Assembly (NCBI GenBank): GCA_963662175.1 | Contig: OY759218.1 | Coordinates: 53,017,427-53,081,426 of the forward strand | Direction: 5' to 3' | Length of the DNA stretch: 64,000 bases | Origin: Aradus depressus | Lineage: Eukaryota; Arthropoda; Insecta; Hemiptera; Aradidae | Shown: positions 12,099 through 24,400 of the stretch, one piece after another | How positions within the stretch are numbered: position 1 is the first letter of the stretch | How the letters are laid out: each line of letters starts with the position of its first letter | Program-made: the position numbers and the translations under genes | The notes under the pieces: model-generated | The model's database searches: none | What the model was told of the DNA's origin: nothing | Seen by the model: only the letters and a program-made list of their open reading frames with translations

Positions 12099-12982
12099 GT
12101 TTTCAATGAGAAATTAAGGATACATGAGAGAATTCTTCACAAATTGGCCAAGGAAAAATTAAATAACATTTTTTTTTTTTTTTCTGACAAAAATAAATGT
12201 TGTGACACCTCGGGGGCCTCCCACAAGACCGACCCTGACTAACCAGATAAACTGACTGGTGGTCGGCCTGGAAAGCAGTACGTGCTATCCATCAGACGAC
12301 TTCTTCTTTTTTGACAAGAGAAACATGTTTTAATATCTCACGTTAGTTTCACTTGCGGCTCCAGGGTGAAACTGCATCTTCACAACTCGTATTGTTCTTA
12401 GTTCTTTTGAAGGAATTTTTTTTACACTTCAGTTTTGCATGTCTATAAAATTTTACTTGCATAGACAATTCTAAATTAAATTCGACTTTCTCTCTAGCAT
12501 TCTTATGCAATAAGCATCTAACCTTTTATGCGGAAGTCATTCTGATCGTAAATATTAAAATGACATTGCCCTAAAATACAGCAAAAGGTCATCGTTGAAT
12601 CAAGGTCAGCTAGAATTAATTCGTAATCAACAAAGTTTTCACTCCCCTTCCAAACTCTTTTCCTGTTCGGTCAATTCGGCTGAAAATCATTGAACGTGTC
12701 TTTCTCAGAGTCTGAAACGTATTGAACGTATTTTTATTATCGACCCCTTTAGCTTCTGCCAGGAAGACAAACTATCGAAATGTAGCAGATGACAACATCT
12801 TCATAGCGTTGACCACATTATTGAACAACTTATAGTTAGCAACATTTCTTTATCCACATTTCCCCCCCTCAGCGTGGCGGGGGACATTTTTGAGACTGTT
12901 ACAGTTTTTGGCGCTAGCTAAGGCCATTCTCCCAGCAACTAAAGTGCAGTCAGCCTACGTAGGACAGGGCCATTCTCCCAGC

Positions 12983-12985
<3 letters not shown>

Positions 12986-13030
<45 letters not shown>

Positions 13031-13068
13031 TTATATATATTTATACATATATATACACATATATATAT
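12986..13068. repeat. (AT)n microsatellite
   Basis: A long AT dinucleotide run with TTTAT and ACAC interruptions. It directly follows two partial copies of a phrase with GGCCATTCTCCCAGCAACTA (about 12922 and 12968). Confidence 0.9.
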
Positions 13069-13086
13069 TAGCAGTAATTATAACAT

Positions 13087-13166
13087 CATGAATGTACTGT
13101 CGAAGAATAGAATAGGATTCGAATGAGAGATATTAGGAGAAAAGTCAAAGTTCGCCGGGTATTAAT
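13087..13166 (+). mobile_element. Helitron-like 3' end, copy 2
   Basis: It reads AATGTACTGTCGAAGAATAG, GGATTCGAATGAGAGATATT and then GTTCGCCGGGTATTAATGCT, in the same order as the minus copy at 6206-6345. It runs straight into the 26-bp minisatellite. Confidence 0.45.
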
Positions 13167-13171
13167 GCTAA

Positions 13172-13310
13172 AACAACAGAAAATCCGTGTAAGAAAAACA
13201 ACAGAAAATCCGTGTAAGAAAAACAACAGAAAATCCGTGTAGAAAACAACAGAAAATCCGTGTAGAAAACAGAAAATCCGTGTAGTAAACAACAGAAAAT
13301 CCGTGTAATG
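13172..13310 (+). repeat. 26-bp minisatellite, six copies
   Basis: The unit is ACAACAGAAAATCCGTGTAA plus GAAAA, six copies with small length changes. Two inverted copies lie at 9105-9156. The minus strand stays open across it (13086-13334), which I take as a repeat artefact. Confidence 0.88.
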
Positions 13311-13991
13311 TGTATACATATATAATATAAACACGAAAACGCTGTACAGTAGTTGCTCCGTTCCTTCTTTATTTATTTTTCGCGAACATTAGGTGGGGCC
13401 TCCTATAGCCACTACTTATTTAATATACTACTGTTTTAAATATATTAAGAAGTTCTAAAATATTTCGAGTTCTCGAAAATTACGTTAGGTAAGATAAAAT
13501 TATATCAATATACGTATTCCGCGTGCAGAAGAAAAATGAGAGCTCCAAAAAATATTTTTCGAAGTAATTGGAATGCGCTAAAGACATTGGTTTTTCAAAT
13601 AGAAAATGTACTTTGGACTTAAGAAATCGATTTCCCTAATTTTTTCAAGCTAAATTTATCTTTTCTACAGCAATATTTCATGAGTTTTTTTAGTTTTCTC
13701 GGTATGGATACTTTTAAAAGTATGGAGAATATCTCAAAAATCATTGAATTCTTTCTTTTGCTGCAGTTTTTGCGTAAAAGAAATAGGAAGCAGAGTTTTT
13801 TTATGAATAAATTAAATAATTTATTTTAAAATAGTTTCGGGGTTGCTCAAAGTTTTTTCAATATATGTTAGCCTCAATAATTTTTGATCCGACTATATCG
13901 AAAGTTGTCCACCACAACTTCAGAGCATACATCGATACTATTTTCCGTTCTATACTACAGTTCTCCATTCGTTGACTATATCTTTGCCACT

Positions 13992-16900
13992 ATGAATATA
14001 CCCACACCTTCTAAAAATCCCACTCCTAACCGACGTTTTTCGATTAATAATGAAGAAAGCCCTGGTATGAACTCATTGTTTCATTTTATTAGATTTTTTC
14101 TTGTTTGTATGTATACTTGGTATTTTGTAATTTATAGCGTATTCTTCAAGTTTGCTCATTAAGTTCTCTGTATCTATTTATACTTCTTCGTTTATATTAA
14201 CTTTAAAGCATACTGGAGGTGAATATTTTTTTTTGTGTTTTTACATTCTTATTTTATTATATATTTAGCGATCAATGTTGAGACAGTGTTGCCACTCTTC
14301 CAAAAAAGTACAATAACGTAAAACTGTGTAAACGGGGTTTAAAAACTGCAAATAAACAAAGAAATTATATATCAGCTAATGTAAAGTGGACTTGAGAAAG
14401 GTGTTAAGCACCAACATTCTCTCAATTGTGTCAAACTGACAAGCAAATCTGTGGAATTTTTACAACTTTTTTTGGATTACCACAAAACTGCTCCCTAAAC
14501 AAAAAAAAATTACAAATACCTGCAGACATTTTCTAGAAATCCTGATCCTGAAGTCCTTAATAAACATGGAAAAAACGCTACAACTAATTTCAAACTTTAC
14601 CATGATTACATAATGTTCCCTACGAGAATGAGAAAATTGGAACTCATATGAGTATGTGCAATACAAAAGTAGAATTTATTTGATTTTTTTTTTTTTTTTT
14701 TTTTTTTTTAATTCTAGTTACTGAAGAATATTTATTAAGGAAAAATATTATTACTCCTGAAGATGTACTGAATCTTCCAGGATTCACAAAATGTAAGTTC
14801 TCGAAAATTTCTCCTGTGACTTTTGTTAGTATATATAAGTCCAATCCTCCTTGAAAAAACTGACTTTCTACGGCACTGAAGTATTCTGTGAAGAGCTATT
14901 CACATTGTAGGTTGCACATTTGCCCTTTTGATTTTTTTAATCTAAAAAAAAAAAAAAATTGATTTGTTAGCTACAAGAGTATTGATTAAGGCGTATTCAG
15001 GTGCACCCGATTTTTATTCCTATAAAATCTGGACAGAGAGTTATCAATGAAGAAGATGCACTGTGACAGACTATGAAAATATAAAACGTGAGGATAAACC
15101 ACGAAACACGTAAAAATACGCACAGAACTATTATTTTTTAGTACGTAACTTTAATCCCAAATATTTCGAAGACTTTTTTTGCTAGAGATTAAAATTTGTT
15201 TTCTTTTAAACAGCTATTAGTCCCTTATTTGATTGATACTCTCAAAATTGACAAAAACATTTCCGAATCTTTTCTTTTGAGCCCTACATTTGTTTTTTGT
15301 TTTGCTTCCAGCTTTTTTATGCTCCCCAGAGACGAACATTCATGACATTAGGTTTATCGCCATACGAGTTACTGATTTTTCAAATGGAAAAATTTTATTT
15401 GAAGTAAGAAAAACACCACATAGAGGTATGATATTCAAAAATTATTTGTCAATAGAGGACACCACAGGATGTATAATAAAAACAAAGTGGTTGGTGGATC
15501 ACTTCAGCAGAACGAAATAATCAATTAGTTGACTTACATAGGGCTCTCTCAATACTGATACTAAATGGGTTGATACATTCATTACATTGGCAGTTCTGGA
15601 GAACCTGTCGGTGTTTACCATAGATATGGATTGCGAAGAGCCAACGTCTACCTCGGTGGACCCTCGGCCAACCTCCTCTGTTTCTGGTGATGTCGAGACC
15701 GAGGGGACCATTGGACATCACGTGCTTGGACAGGGACTCTAGACTGATGTCGAGGTGGAAGGAGCTGGCATCGGAGCTCAACAGGCCTGTGAGGACAAGA
15801 GTGTGGATTCTGGAACCTGTACAGGAACCGGCCACCGTGCTTCACCGCCTCGAGGTCCAGAACGGCGACCTCTCCACCTCCGGGTCACTGCTGACTCAAA
15901 AGGCAAATCTGAACATACATAAACCAAAAATTAGACTAGAATTTACGAGCATTCACAGCTCATGACAATCATTAATAATAAATAAGTAAATATTTATTTT
16001 ATTTATAATAATAATAATAATAATTTTTTATTGTTTAAAGGGACCGCCCCTATACAATTGAGTCAGTGACCATTACTTTTACAATATTGACATTAACATT
16101 TCCAAAATTATATATTGGTCAGCTGGACAAAAATGACATATATACAGGAACCTTTAACAAACTAAATAAATAACATAAATAAATAAAGTATAAACAAAAT
16201 AAGCAATTACAAATTATTTATAATAATAATAAAACAAAGACAATACAAAGTAAATATGGAGTAGGGATGTAGGTATTGAATATCAATATACTATGGAAGT
16301 TAAATACATTATTCATTAACAATGAATGATCTTAGTTTCAGATAGATAATGAAAAATGTTTGAGATATCGTTCTTATTATGGGCCAGAAGTAATGTGTGA
16401 AAGTTGGATCGGTCTATACTGATACTCTGAGGCGGGAAGTGGCTTCTAATGGGGGAGTAGATCGGACAGGATATTAATAGGTGGTATAAGTCTTCCAATT
16501 CGTTTTTGTTGCAGATCGTACAATGTTCCTGGGGATTAAGTGTGTATACATTATTTTTGTAACTGATTTTTAGATAGTACTTGCCAGATAGACGGAGTTG
16601 TGCCAGTGCTTTGATGTGTGAGAAAGGAGCATTCAGGTTTAGGTATGGTTGGAGTTGATCTGGGTTGTAAATATTGGGATAAAAGGTGTTGTATCGGCAT
16701 TCTAAAAGGTAATATTGATCTTTATTCTTCAGATGGTTCACAAATGCATCCGAAACCCTGGGCAGGGAATTTTTTATCTTTACCGGATCCAATATATTTA
16801 ATAATATTCCCTCCCCAATTTCATTCAAAATGCTTTTTACTTGGGACACCCAATTGAATCTCGTGGCATTTGGCTCCTGTAAGCTTAATTCCCTTAGTTT

Positions 16901-19830
16901 TATGTAACACATTTTGGGGTACCTACTGTATTTTATTTATTATTAATGATTGACATGAGCTGTGAGTGCTCGTAACTTCTAGTCTAATTTTGGATTATGT
17001 ATGTTCAGGTTCACCAGCTGAAGATGTCAGATTGACGAAACTAGTTGTGGTAAAAAATAAAATATGTTGGACTTATACATCTGTATTACTTATTTTAGGG
17101 TAGGTATCTCTTATATCTTTTTTTGAAGGGGTCAACTGTTTTAGATAAAATTGGCTGGAATAAATAAAAACAATGAACTTTTATATTGTCTAATTCCACG
17201 AAAAATATACATAAAGTTTCGGATTATGCCGTCGTCAACACAAAGTTCAAAAGTATATATAAAAGTTAAACAAATTCATTGTTTTTATTTATTTTATTAG
17301 CTTTTCATTATATCGACACAGATCGCAGAAATGTATTCGGACATAAAAAGTCGCTGGTCCTTCAAAGACATTTTTCTACTTTAAAATATATATATTTTTT
17401 TTCACAGAGGGTCTGAGACCAAAAAATAAATCAGGCGATTTCAAAAGTACTGTTGGTCGTTACGTCCGATATCAGTTAGCGCCTTCAATACTTCAGCTTG
17501 CATCAATAGGAGCCAGGTAAATATTAATATAGTGAAACGAGGGTTGTTTTTTGTTCCAACATCACGCCTAAATGGCATAACATGAAACTTCACATGTAGC
17601 ATCCCTTTGCGCCCGTTTAAGAAATAGGCTATGTAGTGTCTCAAAATGTTGTCCGGGAGGAGAGGCAAAGCATAAACTTAGCTAGCCAGCTAAACATGGG
17701 TTATTTGGAACTTTCCCTAGGCTTGCTATCCGTTCTGACAACTCTCCCTAGACTTGGTGCTAGGCTGGCTGTTTGTCCAACTCTCCACTTTTACCTACCA
17801 TCCAAGGACCTCTCCTCACTAGACTGGAGGCTTGCTATCCGTTCTGACAACTCTCCCTAGACTTGGTGCTAGGCTGGCTGGTGTCCAACCTGCTATCTCT
17901 ACCTACCATCCATGGACCTCTCCTTCCTAGACTGGACGCTACCACTGGAGTGTCCAATACTGCTAGCTATGCTTTTCCAGTCGCCACCGCTAATCCTATA
18001 TCGGAAACGCTAATGGCCACAATAGCCGATGCGTTGAAGAAAAAATCAGCATTTTTCCGGGATTTGAATGACGATATGCCTCGTTTCCATGTGAATGATT
18101 CCAAATTGCAACGTCATGATTGTACTGTGCAAAACTCGCATGAGAGATAGTAAAGCCGGGTAATACTACTAGTTTATTATAAATCAACAACGAACACAAC
18201 GTGGTCAGTCTGGTAGAACTTGGTTTATCCATTGAATTATAAACAGACCTACACATAGCGTAATGAATTTCAACGTTTGACTTCGCGAGGTAGGTTTAAT
18301 TTGGTTTATGGTCACCTGGTTGGTGACATAAAAACAGAGGCCCTTACCTTTCCATCTTTTATCTTCAGAGCTCTTTTTAAGAAGAGATGGACGGATGCGG
18401 TCGATGGGGACGCAAGGAACCTTCGTCTGCAAAACTGGAGAACTCTTGCTCTGGACAGGAATCTTTGGGGGATGTCACTGGAGGCCAAGGCTGTAACGCC
18501 GAGGATGATGACCTCTTTTTAATACTCACTCATGTTTTCAATACTAATTTTTGTAAGAGTATCATATAAATACAAAATATGTGAAGTGGTAGCAATACCA
18601 GTCTCAATTGTTGAGAGACATCTCTCAACAGTAAAGAAGCCAATATTTTTGAGAAGGGCAACAAAATGAATGACCTATGTCCAATGTTCAAGAACCAAAT
18701 TTTAAACTCATGACCCGAGCTATAGACTCTTGTAATTGTTTTTTTAAACAAATTTTAATGTTTCAGGGTAGAATTTAAGATTGGAATGAAATCAATACAT
18801 TTGAGAATGATCGAGAGGCATTATTTCAAAAATCATCATTTACAAAATTTTGATTTTGAATTTGGTATGTGTATGCCCAACACTTCAAATTTATGCGAAT
18901 GCATTTACACAATGCCACCACTGTCCCATGCTATGAGTAAGAAATTTTTTCATATCAAAAACGCTTGTCTATCCCAAGTATAACCCCCTTTTTTTTATGT
19001 GTGAATTGAGTTTACGAAGCATTTATTTGTTAAAACACGGTTCAACGTAACCTTGAAGAACTTCCTTGGGCCTTCGGAATCACGACCAGAGGCCCAGGTC
19101 CAGGTACTCCGCCTGACTCTCTTGATGAAACCCCGTAGATCCAAGGACAGGAGATCCTCCCTGTATACGGAACAGGCCCAGCCTTCCAAAAATCGGGGGT
19201 TGCTTTGTCTTCCAAAACAACCAGTCTCAAAGCTCTTGATTGTAGCGCTAAAGACCTCTGTATACTGTTGATATTAAATTACATTAAAAAAAAAAAAGCT
19301 ATATTTTATATTTTAGGGGTTAAAAAAGTTGGCGAATAATGTGTGTGTATTGTTCTTGTTTTTAATTTAATTTATATTCTTAAACACTTTTTTTAGCACT
19401 TGACACTAACATCATTTCTGTACGGTCGTAATTTCTATACAAGTAGTAATCCTAGTGTTGATAAATAAATAAATGCAATTAAAGAAAAAAAAGTAGACAG
19501 TGCTATTTGTTCGTTAGCCATGGTCATGACTGAATAAATGACATCTCTATTTTTACTTTTATTGAATTTATTTACTTGAGCACTGATTCAAGTTTTAGGT
19601 GAAAAATGTTTTTAATTATTTAAAAAAGAAGAACAAACATTATTTGTCAGCAACATTTTTTATTGTTGTTTAAAGAACTATTTAAATGTGTTTTTTCAGT
19701 TAAAGACATGATCAACAGTCCTTATGAAGTAAAATCCGACAGTTTCTACTTTGCTGACGACAAACTAATAATGCACAACAAAGCTGCATACGCTTACAAC
19801 AATAAAAACCCACCTACAGTCAAAAAATAA
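13992..19830 (+). CDS. unc-119: UNC119 lipid-binding chaperone (six exons, complete)
   Basis: UNC119 proteins bind the N-myristoylated ends of cargo such as transducin-alpha and Src-type kinases in a beta-sandwich pocket and carry them to cilia and membranes; Arl2/Arl3-GTP releases the cargo. Coding exons are 13992-14064, 14718-14792, 15312-15425, 17408-17516, 18767-18936 and 19700-19830. All borders are GT/AG and all phases agree. The sum is 672 nt, 223 residues, against about 240 in vertebrates. Signature stretches in order are [89 protein letters not shown] and [19 protein letters not shown]. The ATG at 13992 starts a short, poorly conserved head, as is usual in the family. An AATAAA follows 15 nt after the stop. 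Introns 2-5 hold many repeats. Family identity rests on remembered motifs. Confidence 0.93.
15529..15625 (+). repeat. Dispersed repeat family A, short copy in unc-119 intron 3
   Basis: It contains GTTGACTTACATAGGGCTCT and then TTGATACATTCATTACATTGG and GCAGTTCTGGAG, matching the start of the copy at 47291. Confidence 0.55.
15626..15905. other. GC-rich island of unknown origin inside unc-119 intron 3
   Basis: About 280 bp of clearly higher GC than its surroundings, with overlapping open frames on both strands (15687-15965 plus; 15648-15845 minus). I recognise no protein family in any frame. It could be a decayed element or a captured fragment. It abuts the left arm of the inverted structure at 15908. 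Confidence 0.35.
15908..17009. repeat. Inverted-arm structure (arms about 85 bp) enclosing a LINE fragment
   Basis: The left arm 15908-15995 and right arm 16930-17009 are reverse complements with few mismatches: left CTGAACATACATAAACC ... TCATTAATAATAAATAA, right TTATTTATTATTAATGAT ... ATGTATGTTCAG. Between them is a minus-strand LINE 3' end with an ATT-repeat tail near 16000-16025. It lies wholly in unc-119 intron 3. Confidence 0.65.
16319..16912 (-). pseudogene. C-terminal fragment of a non-LTR retrotransposon polymerase
   Basis: A 198-residue open frame whose distinctive part is a C-terminal Cys/His knuckle [20 protein letters not shown] followed by [10 protein letters not shown]. This zf-RVT type tail follows reverse transcriptase in several LINE clades. 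No RT motifs remain, so it is a 5'-truncated insertion. An (ATT)n-like tract just past the stop may be its tail. Confidence 0.65.
17012..17052 (+). ncRNA. Hammerhead-like core motif (tentative)
   Basis: CTGAAGA (17018-17024) is followed by a small hairpin GTC-AGATT-GAC and then GAAAC (17037-17041). This fits the hammerhead core CUGANGA - stem II - GAAA. Flanking ACCA (17013-17016) could pair with TGGT near 17048. I could not place a cleavage triplet and stem III with confidence. Many retroelement repeats carry such motifs. Confidence 0.25.
17150..17345. repeat. Dispersed repeat family B in unc-119 intron 4 boundary region
   Basis: It contains a TATAAAAGTTAAACAA block and an ATTAGCTTTTCATTATATCG block followed by GAAATGTATTCGGACAT. 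A second copy is at 32300-32395 in a caspase intron. The copy ends about 60 bp before the exon starting at 17408. Confidence 0.6.
17719..17945. repeat. 109-bp tandem duplication
   Basis: GGCTTGCTATCCGTTCTGAC and the following CTCCCTAGACTTGGTGCTAG occur at 17720 and again at 17829, with the CTACCATCCA..GGACCTCTCC segment also repeated. It lies in unc-119 intron 4. Confidence 0.75.
18090..18178 (+). mobile_element. Helitron-like 3' end, copy 3
   Basis: It contains AACTCGCATGAGAGATAGTA and ends GCCGGGTAATACTACTAGT, the best-preserved version of this terminus. The upstream part back to about 17966 may belong to the same element. Confidence 0.5.
18380..18521 (+). pseudogene. 3' end of an RTE-like non-LTR element
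   Basis: The frame reads [19 protein letters not shown], then LALDRNLWG, ending at a TAA (18520-18522). The W.D.V..D, WR and DR..W spacing is typical of RTE-clade polymerase tails. 5'-truncated, in unc-119 intron 4. Confidence 0.5.
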
Positions 19831-19844
19831 TTTATATTTTTGTA

Positions 19845-19850
19845 AATAAA
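19845..19850 (+). promoter_or_regulatory. Polyadenylation signal of unc-119
   Basis: A canonical AATAAA 15 nt downstream of the TAA at 19828-19830, followed by a T-rich stretch. Confidence 0.7.
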
Positions 19851-20673
19851 ATGTTTTTTTTTAATTCCCAAATTTTGTTGGGTTTCCTTTGTACCTGTTC
19901 AAAATACGCTTTAGTTTTATTATTACTTTTTTTAATTTAATACAAGTTCTGTTTTCAAACTGAATGTTGATTAAGACTGGTTCAAGCATTCGAAATACTC
20001 TCTTCAGAATCTTAACATCCGCAACTGGTCCGAACAAAACACTTATTTTATTGGGGGGGTTGGAAGGTGACTGTAAATCAATATGTATCTGAAACTGAAA
20101 TTTTTGCTGAACTGTTTCACAGTTATCGTCCTATGGATCCTTAAGAATACGAGAAGAACAATAAAAAGATCTTCTACAATAAAAACCTAACAAATAGTTG
20201 CGAAAATAAGGTTTATGTGAACGAAAAAGGAAGTCTGTGATGGAATGAAACGTTTATTGAAATGAATATAATACAATTTAAAAAAATCCTTTTGGTGAAT
20301 AATAACTATGTTCACCTATATAATGAATACTAAAAACCAATCAGCGACCGAGTAATACAAAACATGTTAGCTGATTGGCTGTTAATAGTGACTCTTATGG
20401 CTAGAGCATCCCCTCCCATGCTATGATTCTTTTATTCTCAAGCTAACAACAGTACCTTTGGACACTAGCGCCGTCCCCACCTGTGCCGACCCATGCACTG
20501 TTCCAACTTCCCATCTCAGACATACCGCCTGGCAATCTTTGTGTCGGCCATTTTCAATGGATTTCCCCAAGGCCTACTCTCTTTAACGGAGATATGTGTA
20601 CTAGAATATTAAAAAAGCCCCATATTTGCTAAAATAGTATTGGCCTCGGTTGCTCGGCAGTCGTTCATGTCTC
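19851..20673. other. Intergenic spacer after unc-119
   Basis: No gene seen. A short CCAATCAGC ... GCTGATTGG inverted pair at about 20338-20386 may mark a small element, but no flanking duplication was found. Confidence 0.4.
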
Positions 20674-20881
20674 GCTAATTCAGGTGAGTCACTTACCCGG
20701 CCCCCTCGGATTATAGTCAAATTCAGGTGCCACATAGCTTAGGTTGATAATGATCGTAAACATTTTTTACTAAACATGTACCTTATCAACCCAAACCATG
20801 GGGCACACGAAATTTACTATATACCGAGAGGGCCGGATTCAGGATTCACCTGATCAGGACCAGGATTCACCTGAATTAGCC
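20674..20881. mobile_element. Fold-back element about 205 bp
   Basis: The left end GCTAATTCAGGTGAGTC plus CCGGCCCCCTCGG is matched in inverse by CCGAGAGGGCCGG and GGATTCACCTGAATTAGC at the right end. No transposase. It looks like a MITE or a small palindromic element. Confidence 0.5.
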
Positions 20882-21413
20882 TTGAAACCTGAACTACCGC
20901 CGAGCATAGTGAGGCCAATGCTAGTAATAATATTGCTAAAAATTTGTTCGCCGTACTCTTGTAACTCTTTAATGTTACCCCGTACCTACGGAACCCTTCG
21001 CTCGCCATTGTTTTCATTATAAATACACATTTTAGTGGAAAATTAGACAATGTAAATATTTTTTAAATTTTCTTCGGAACATCAATTGACAGGAATGTCG
21101 CCTCCTTGCTCCCGTCTGTTACAAGGCTCTAACTCCACATCGAACGTAGAAACATTAAATAATTTTTTTATTGCACCAAAACTCACAAACCATATAAATG
21201 GGCAAAACGTAACAGGCATGAACAACCTCCGGCCAACAACCTTTTCATCCGGAGCTCACAATCGCTCTTTATTCGGCCCCGAACCTCTTTCCAATCGGGC
21301 CCGCAACATAATTTAACGCTACATTCAAATGTAAATTGAATTTTGTGTTTCCACTAATCAAATAGCATTAGCCATCCGCCGCAGGCAGTAATATAACTTT
21401 ATCCGCGGTTGCT

Positions 21414-24400
21414 TTACAAATATTCTTTGTTAACTGGAACGTCTTGAAGAATTATTTCACACTTTTGACATTTAGAAGCTTCAATCGCATAGCAGGTTTC
21501 TCGCAGATTTAGAAAATCGTTGGGTGAAATTGTTTTACAAAATTCACAGGAGTCCTTTTGTCTTCTTATATCTCTTCCCTGTAAAATAAATAAATAAAAT
21601 ACAAGTGAAAACTGGCGTAAGAAAGTGCCAAGTAAACTAGTTTTCTAAATTAAGTTTTAGGTCATAAAAGTTTTAGTTTTAAATTATAATATTATTGTTA
21701 GAAGTGAGTGTGTTCGTCCAGGAATCACACTGGAATGGCTGAACATACGTTCACAAAATATGCATGGTATATCAAGGATGACCCAACGTAGGAAACGGGC
21801 TACGTGGCCCCAAACAGTGTAGTTAGGGGGAAGGAGACGTCTAAATGTTTCTAAATATCATTTCAAAGATATCGACGTGACCAGAGGGAAGGGGGGGGGG
21901 GGGGGGGGGGGTTATCTTTGCAATGAGTTCACTCAAAATGAGAAAATATCAGTAACGTGACGTAAACAATGAAAGTTTTAGTTCTAAATTATAATATTAA
22001 TGTTGGAAGTGTGTCTGTGTTTTTGTCCAGGAATCACACGGGAATGTTGTTTGAGGGCAATTCTCATTAATATTTTAGAGATAGCACGCATTAAAATGCA
22101 ACATTTGTTGCAGTACTGTTGTGTGATTTTAAATGAATGTTCGTAAAATCGTCGAAGTGGCAAGAAAGTTGCGAATAACCGGAGCATTGCCGGGTAACAC
22201 TGGTAGTTATTCTATATACCTCTTTGAAGTAAAAAATAGTTTCTTAGATGCTTCAGTTCAGCGGTTAAATTATGCAGATTTTGAAATGCCAGAAGTTGAT
22301 GGCGAGGTTGGGTCATCATTTTCGGCTAAGTTTAACAACTCCGTCATCTCATGGTTAATAATCTGAAAAAGGAAAATTTTTGATTAAAGAAATTATTAAT
22401 TTTTTATTTTCTTCGAATGAGGAAGTTAATAAGGCTCTCAACCTATTACCGCAAGACGGTTTGATGGAATGGAGTTATTAACTAGTAGGGGAGACCGGGG
22501 CTAGTTGGCATAGTTTTTACTTTCTGATTTTTCTATTTTTTTCTGTTATCCTTTCAGCGAATGTGAGCAATGCTGCCGACAGTTGAACTCCTTGGCTACA
22601 AATTAATGAGGAAAACATAATTTAAAATTGCATACTTTACTCGTAAAAAAATGGTTTACGAAAGTGTTCCAACTATGCCAACTTACCCCACAACTGGGGC
22701 AAGTTGGCAGTGTGCTATGGCTGCCTCACTCCTCCACACAACTTTTACAAACGATTACTGAACATGGATGCAATCGCTATTGACCACTCTACACAAAAAA
22801 ATTGTTTGAAACGCCTCAATATATTCTAGAGCTTCAAAAGGTCTCCCCTACGTTTTGAAGGGCATTAAATCAGCTTTAAAATGGTGTCCTTATTTTTTGA
22901 ATGATTGTATTTTTCTAGCCACAATTAACTCTTAAATATCTAACGATAAATACACGATTATCTTCAGGAACACCATCGGATCGGCGCAACCCCTGCTGCG
23001 TCCTCTGAGAGGAAGAGCAGCACATGACATCGCATCATCTTGACATGTGCCCTGCTCTCCAGGACGTCAGAACTGCGAATAGAGAAGACTTCACAAGACG
23101 AAAAAATCTGCAGTGTACTGGACTGCTAGAAGACGCATGGCGGAACTTGCTAGCGTACCGGTGTAGAAAAAAAAATATAAATACATATATATTGTTTAAA
23201 AAATATATCACTACCTTTCTGCGTTTGCGAATTGGTCCAAAAAAGAGATCCGAATCTTTTAGACTCCGCAATCTACTACGAATTTCTTCTGCTATCTGAA
23301 ATTGAAGTAAAAAAAAAATTACAACCCTGTAAGTTCAAACAGCTTTGTAGCAAAAACTATATTTGTCCCTCATCGTCGGGGGACATTTTTTATGAAACTA
23401 TGGCGGTAGTTTCCGCAAACCTTACCAACCAGGTAAGCACAAAAACTTATTTTTTTAAATAGAAATCCGCTAAAATCAAAGTTTAAAAATACTCACATTA
23501 TTTGAATCAGAAAATTCGATGTTTTCTATATTTTCGTATATAGATTCAGCAACTAATGGGTCTGTTTTTAGGGCGGTGGGACTTTCTTCGACTGAAGAGC
23601 AAGATTCAGTCTTATGTTTAAAAAATTCTTCAAAATCTCTAAAAAATTCAGAGCATTTTTTGCACTCATAAATTAACGAACATTCACTTGGTAATTGTTT
23701 TTCCTGAAAAAAAAAAAATATATATATATATATTAATGTTTTAGAGTAGGTATTAAATAATGAAAAATGAGTATTCTGTTCAATGGTTATGAGTAATTTG
23801 TTGTAAAAAATTACCACAGAAAGTTACATGAACATAATTTAACTTATAATATGAAACTTATAAGAAAATCAACAGTAATCCTAAGGAGACAAAAACGATA
23901 TGACAGAAGTGCATATTTGCAAAAAGAAAATCTGAGGGAGCCGTAATAATTTAATTATTTATCAAGTGTATAGGTGCCCAATCACATGTGCAATATCACC
24001 CGTTGGTTGAAGGTTGAGGGAGCTCGGGATCAGGGTAGGGTTCAAGTGAGGCTATGACGAGTTGGAGGCGACCTCCAGCCGATCAATCTGAGGTGATCGG
24101 TCATCGTCCCAAGCCCGTCATGAAGCTTTCTTGGACAAACCGACTGAACACTAGGTAGCATGACCAGCTGCCGCAAGTCCCGCGAATCAACCCTGACCTG
24201 CTCGTACACCGCACATTCAAGGACTACATGTTCTGCAGTCTCGGTGCCCCCTCATGAACAGTTCGGGTTGTTCTTCCTCGTAAAAAAAGAAAGTTGTGAA
24301 TTAAAATCTCGTGGCCTGATAATACCTGGTGTATCCAGAACATCAGACCCCCTAGAGTCAATGTGTACTCCCAGACGTCCGGTAAATATGCGTACGTCGT

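Noticed and set aside
13884..13991. Longer N-terminus for unc-119 from an upstream start
   Set aside because: The extension has no family support, and the ATG at 13992 gives a normal-length head.
19040..19260. GC-richer open frames in the last unc-119 intron
   Set aside because: Three overlapping short frames on both strands, no family recognised, no splice context; probably an old repeat scrap.
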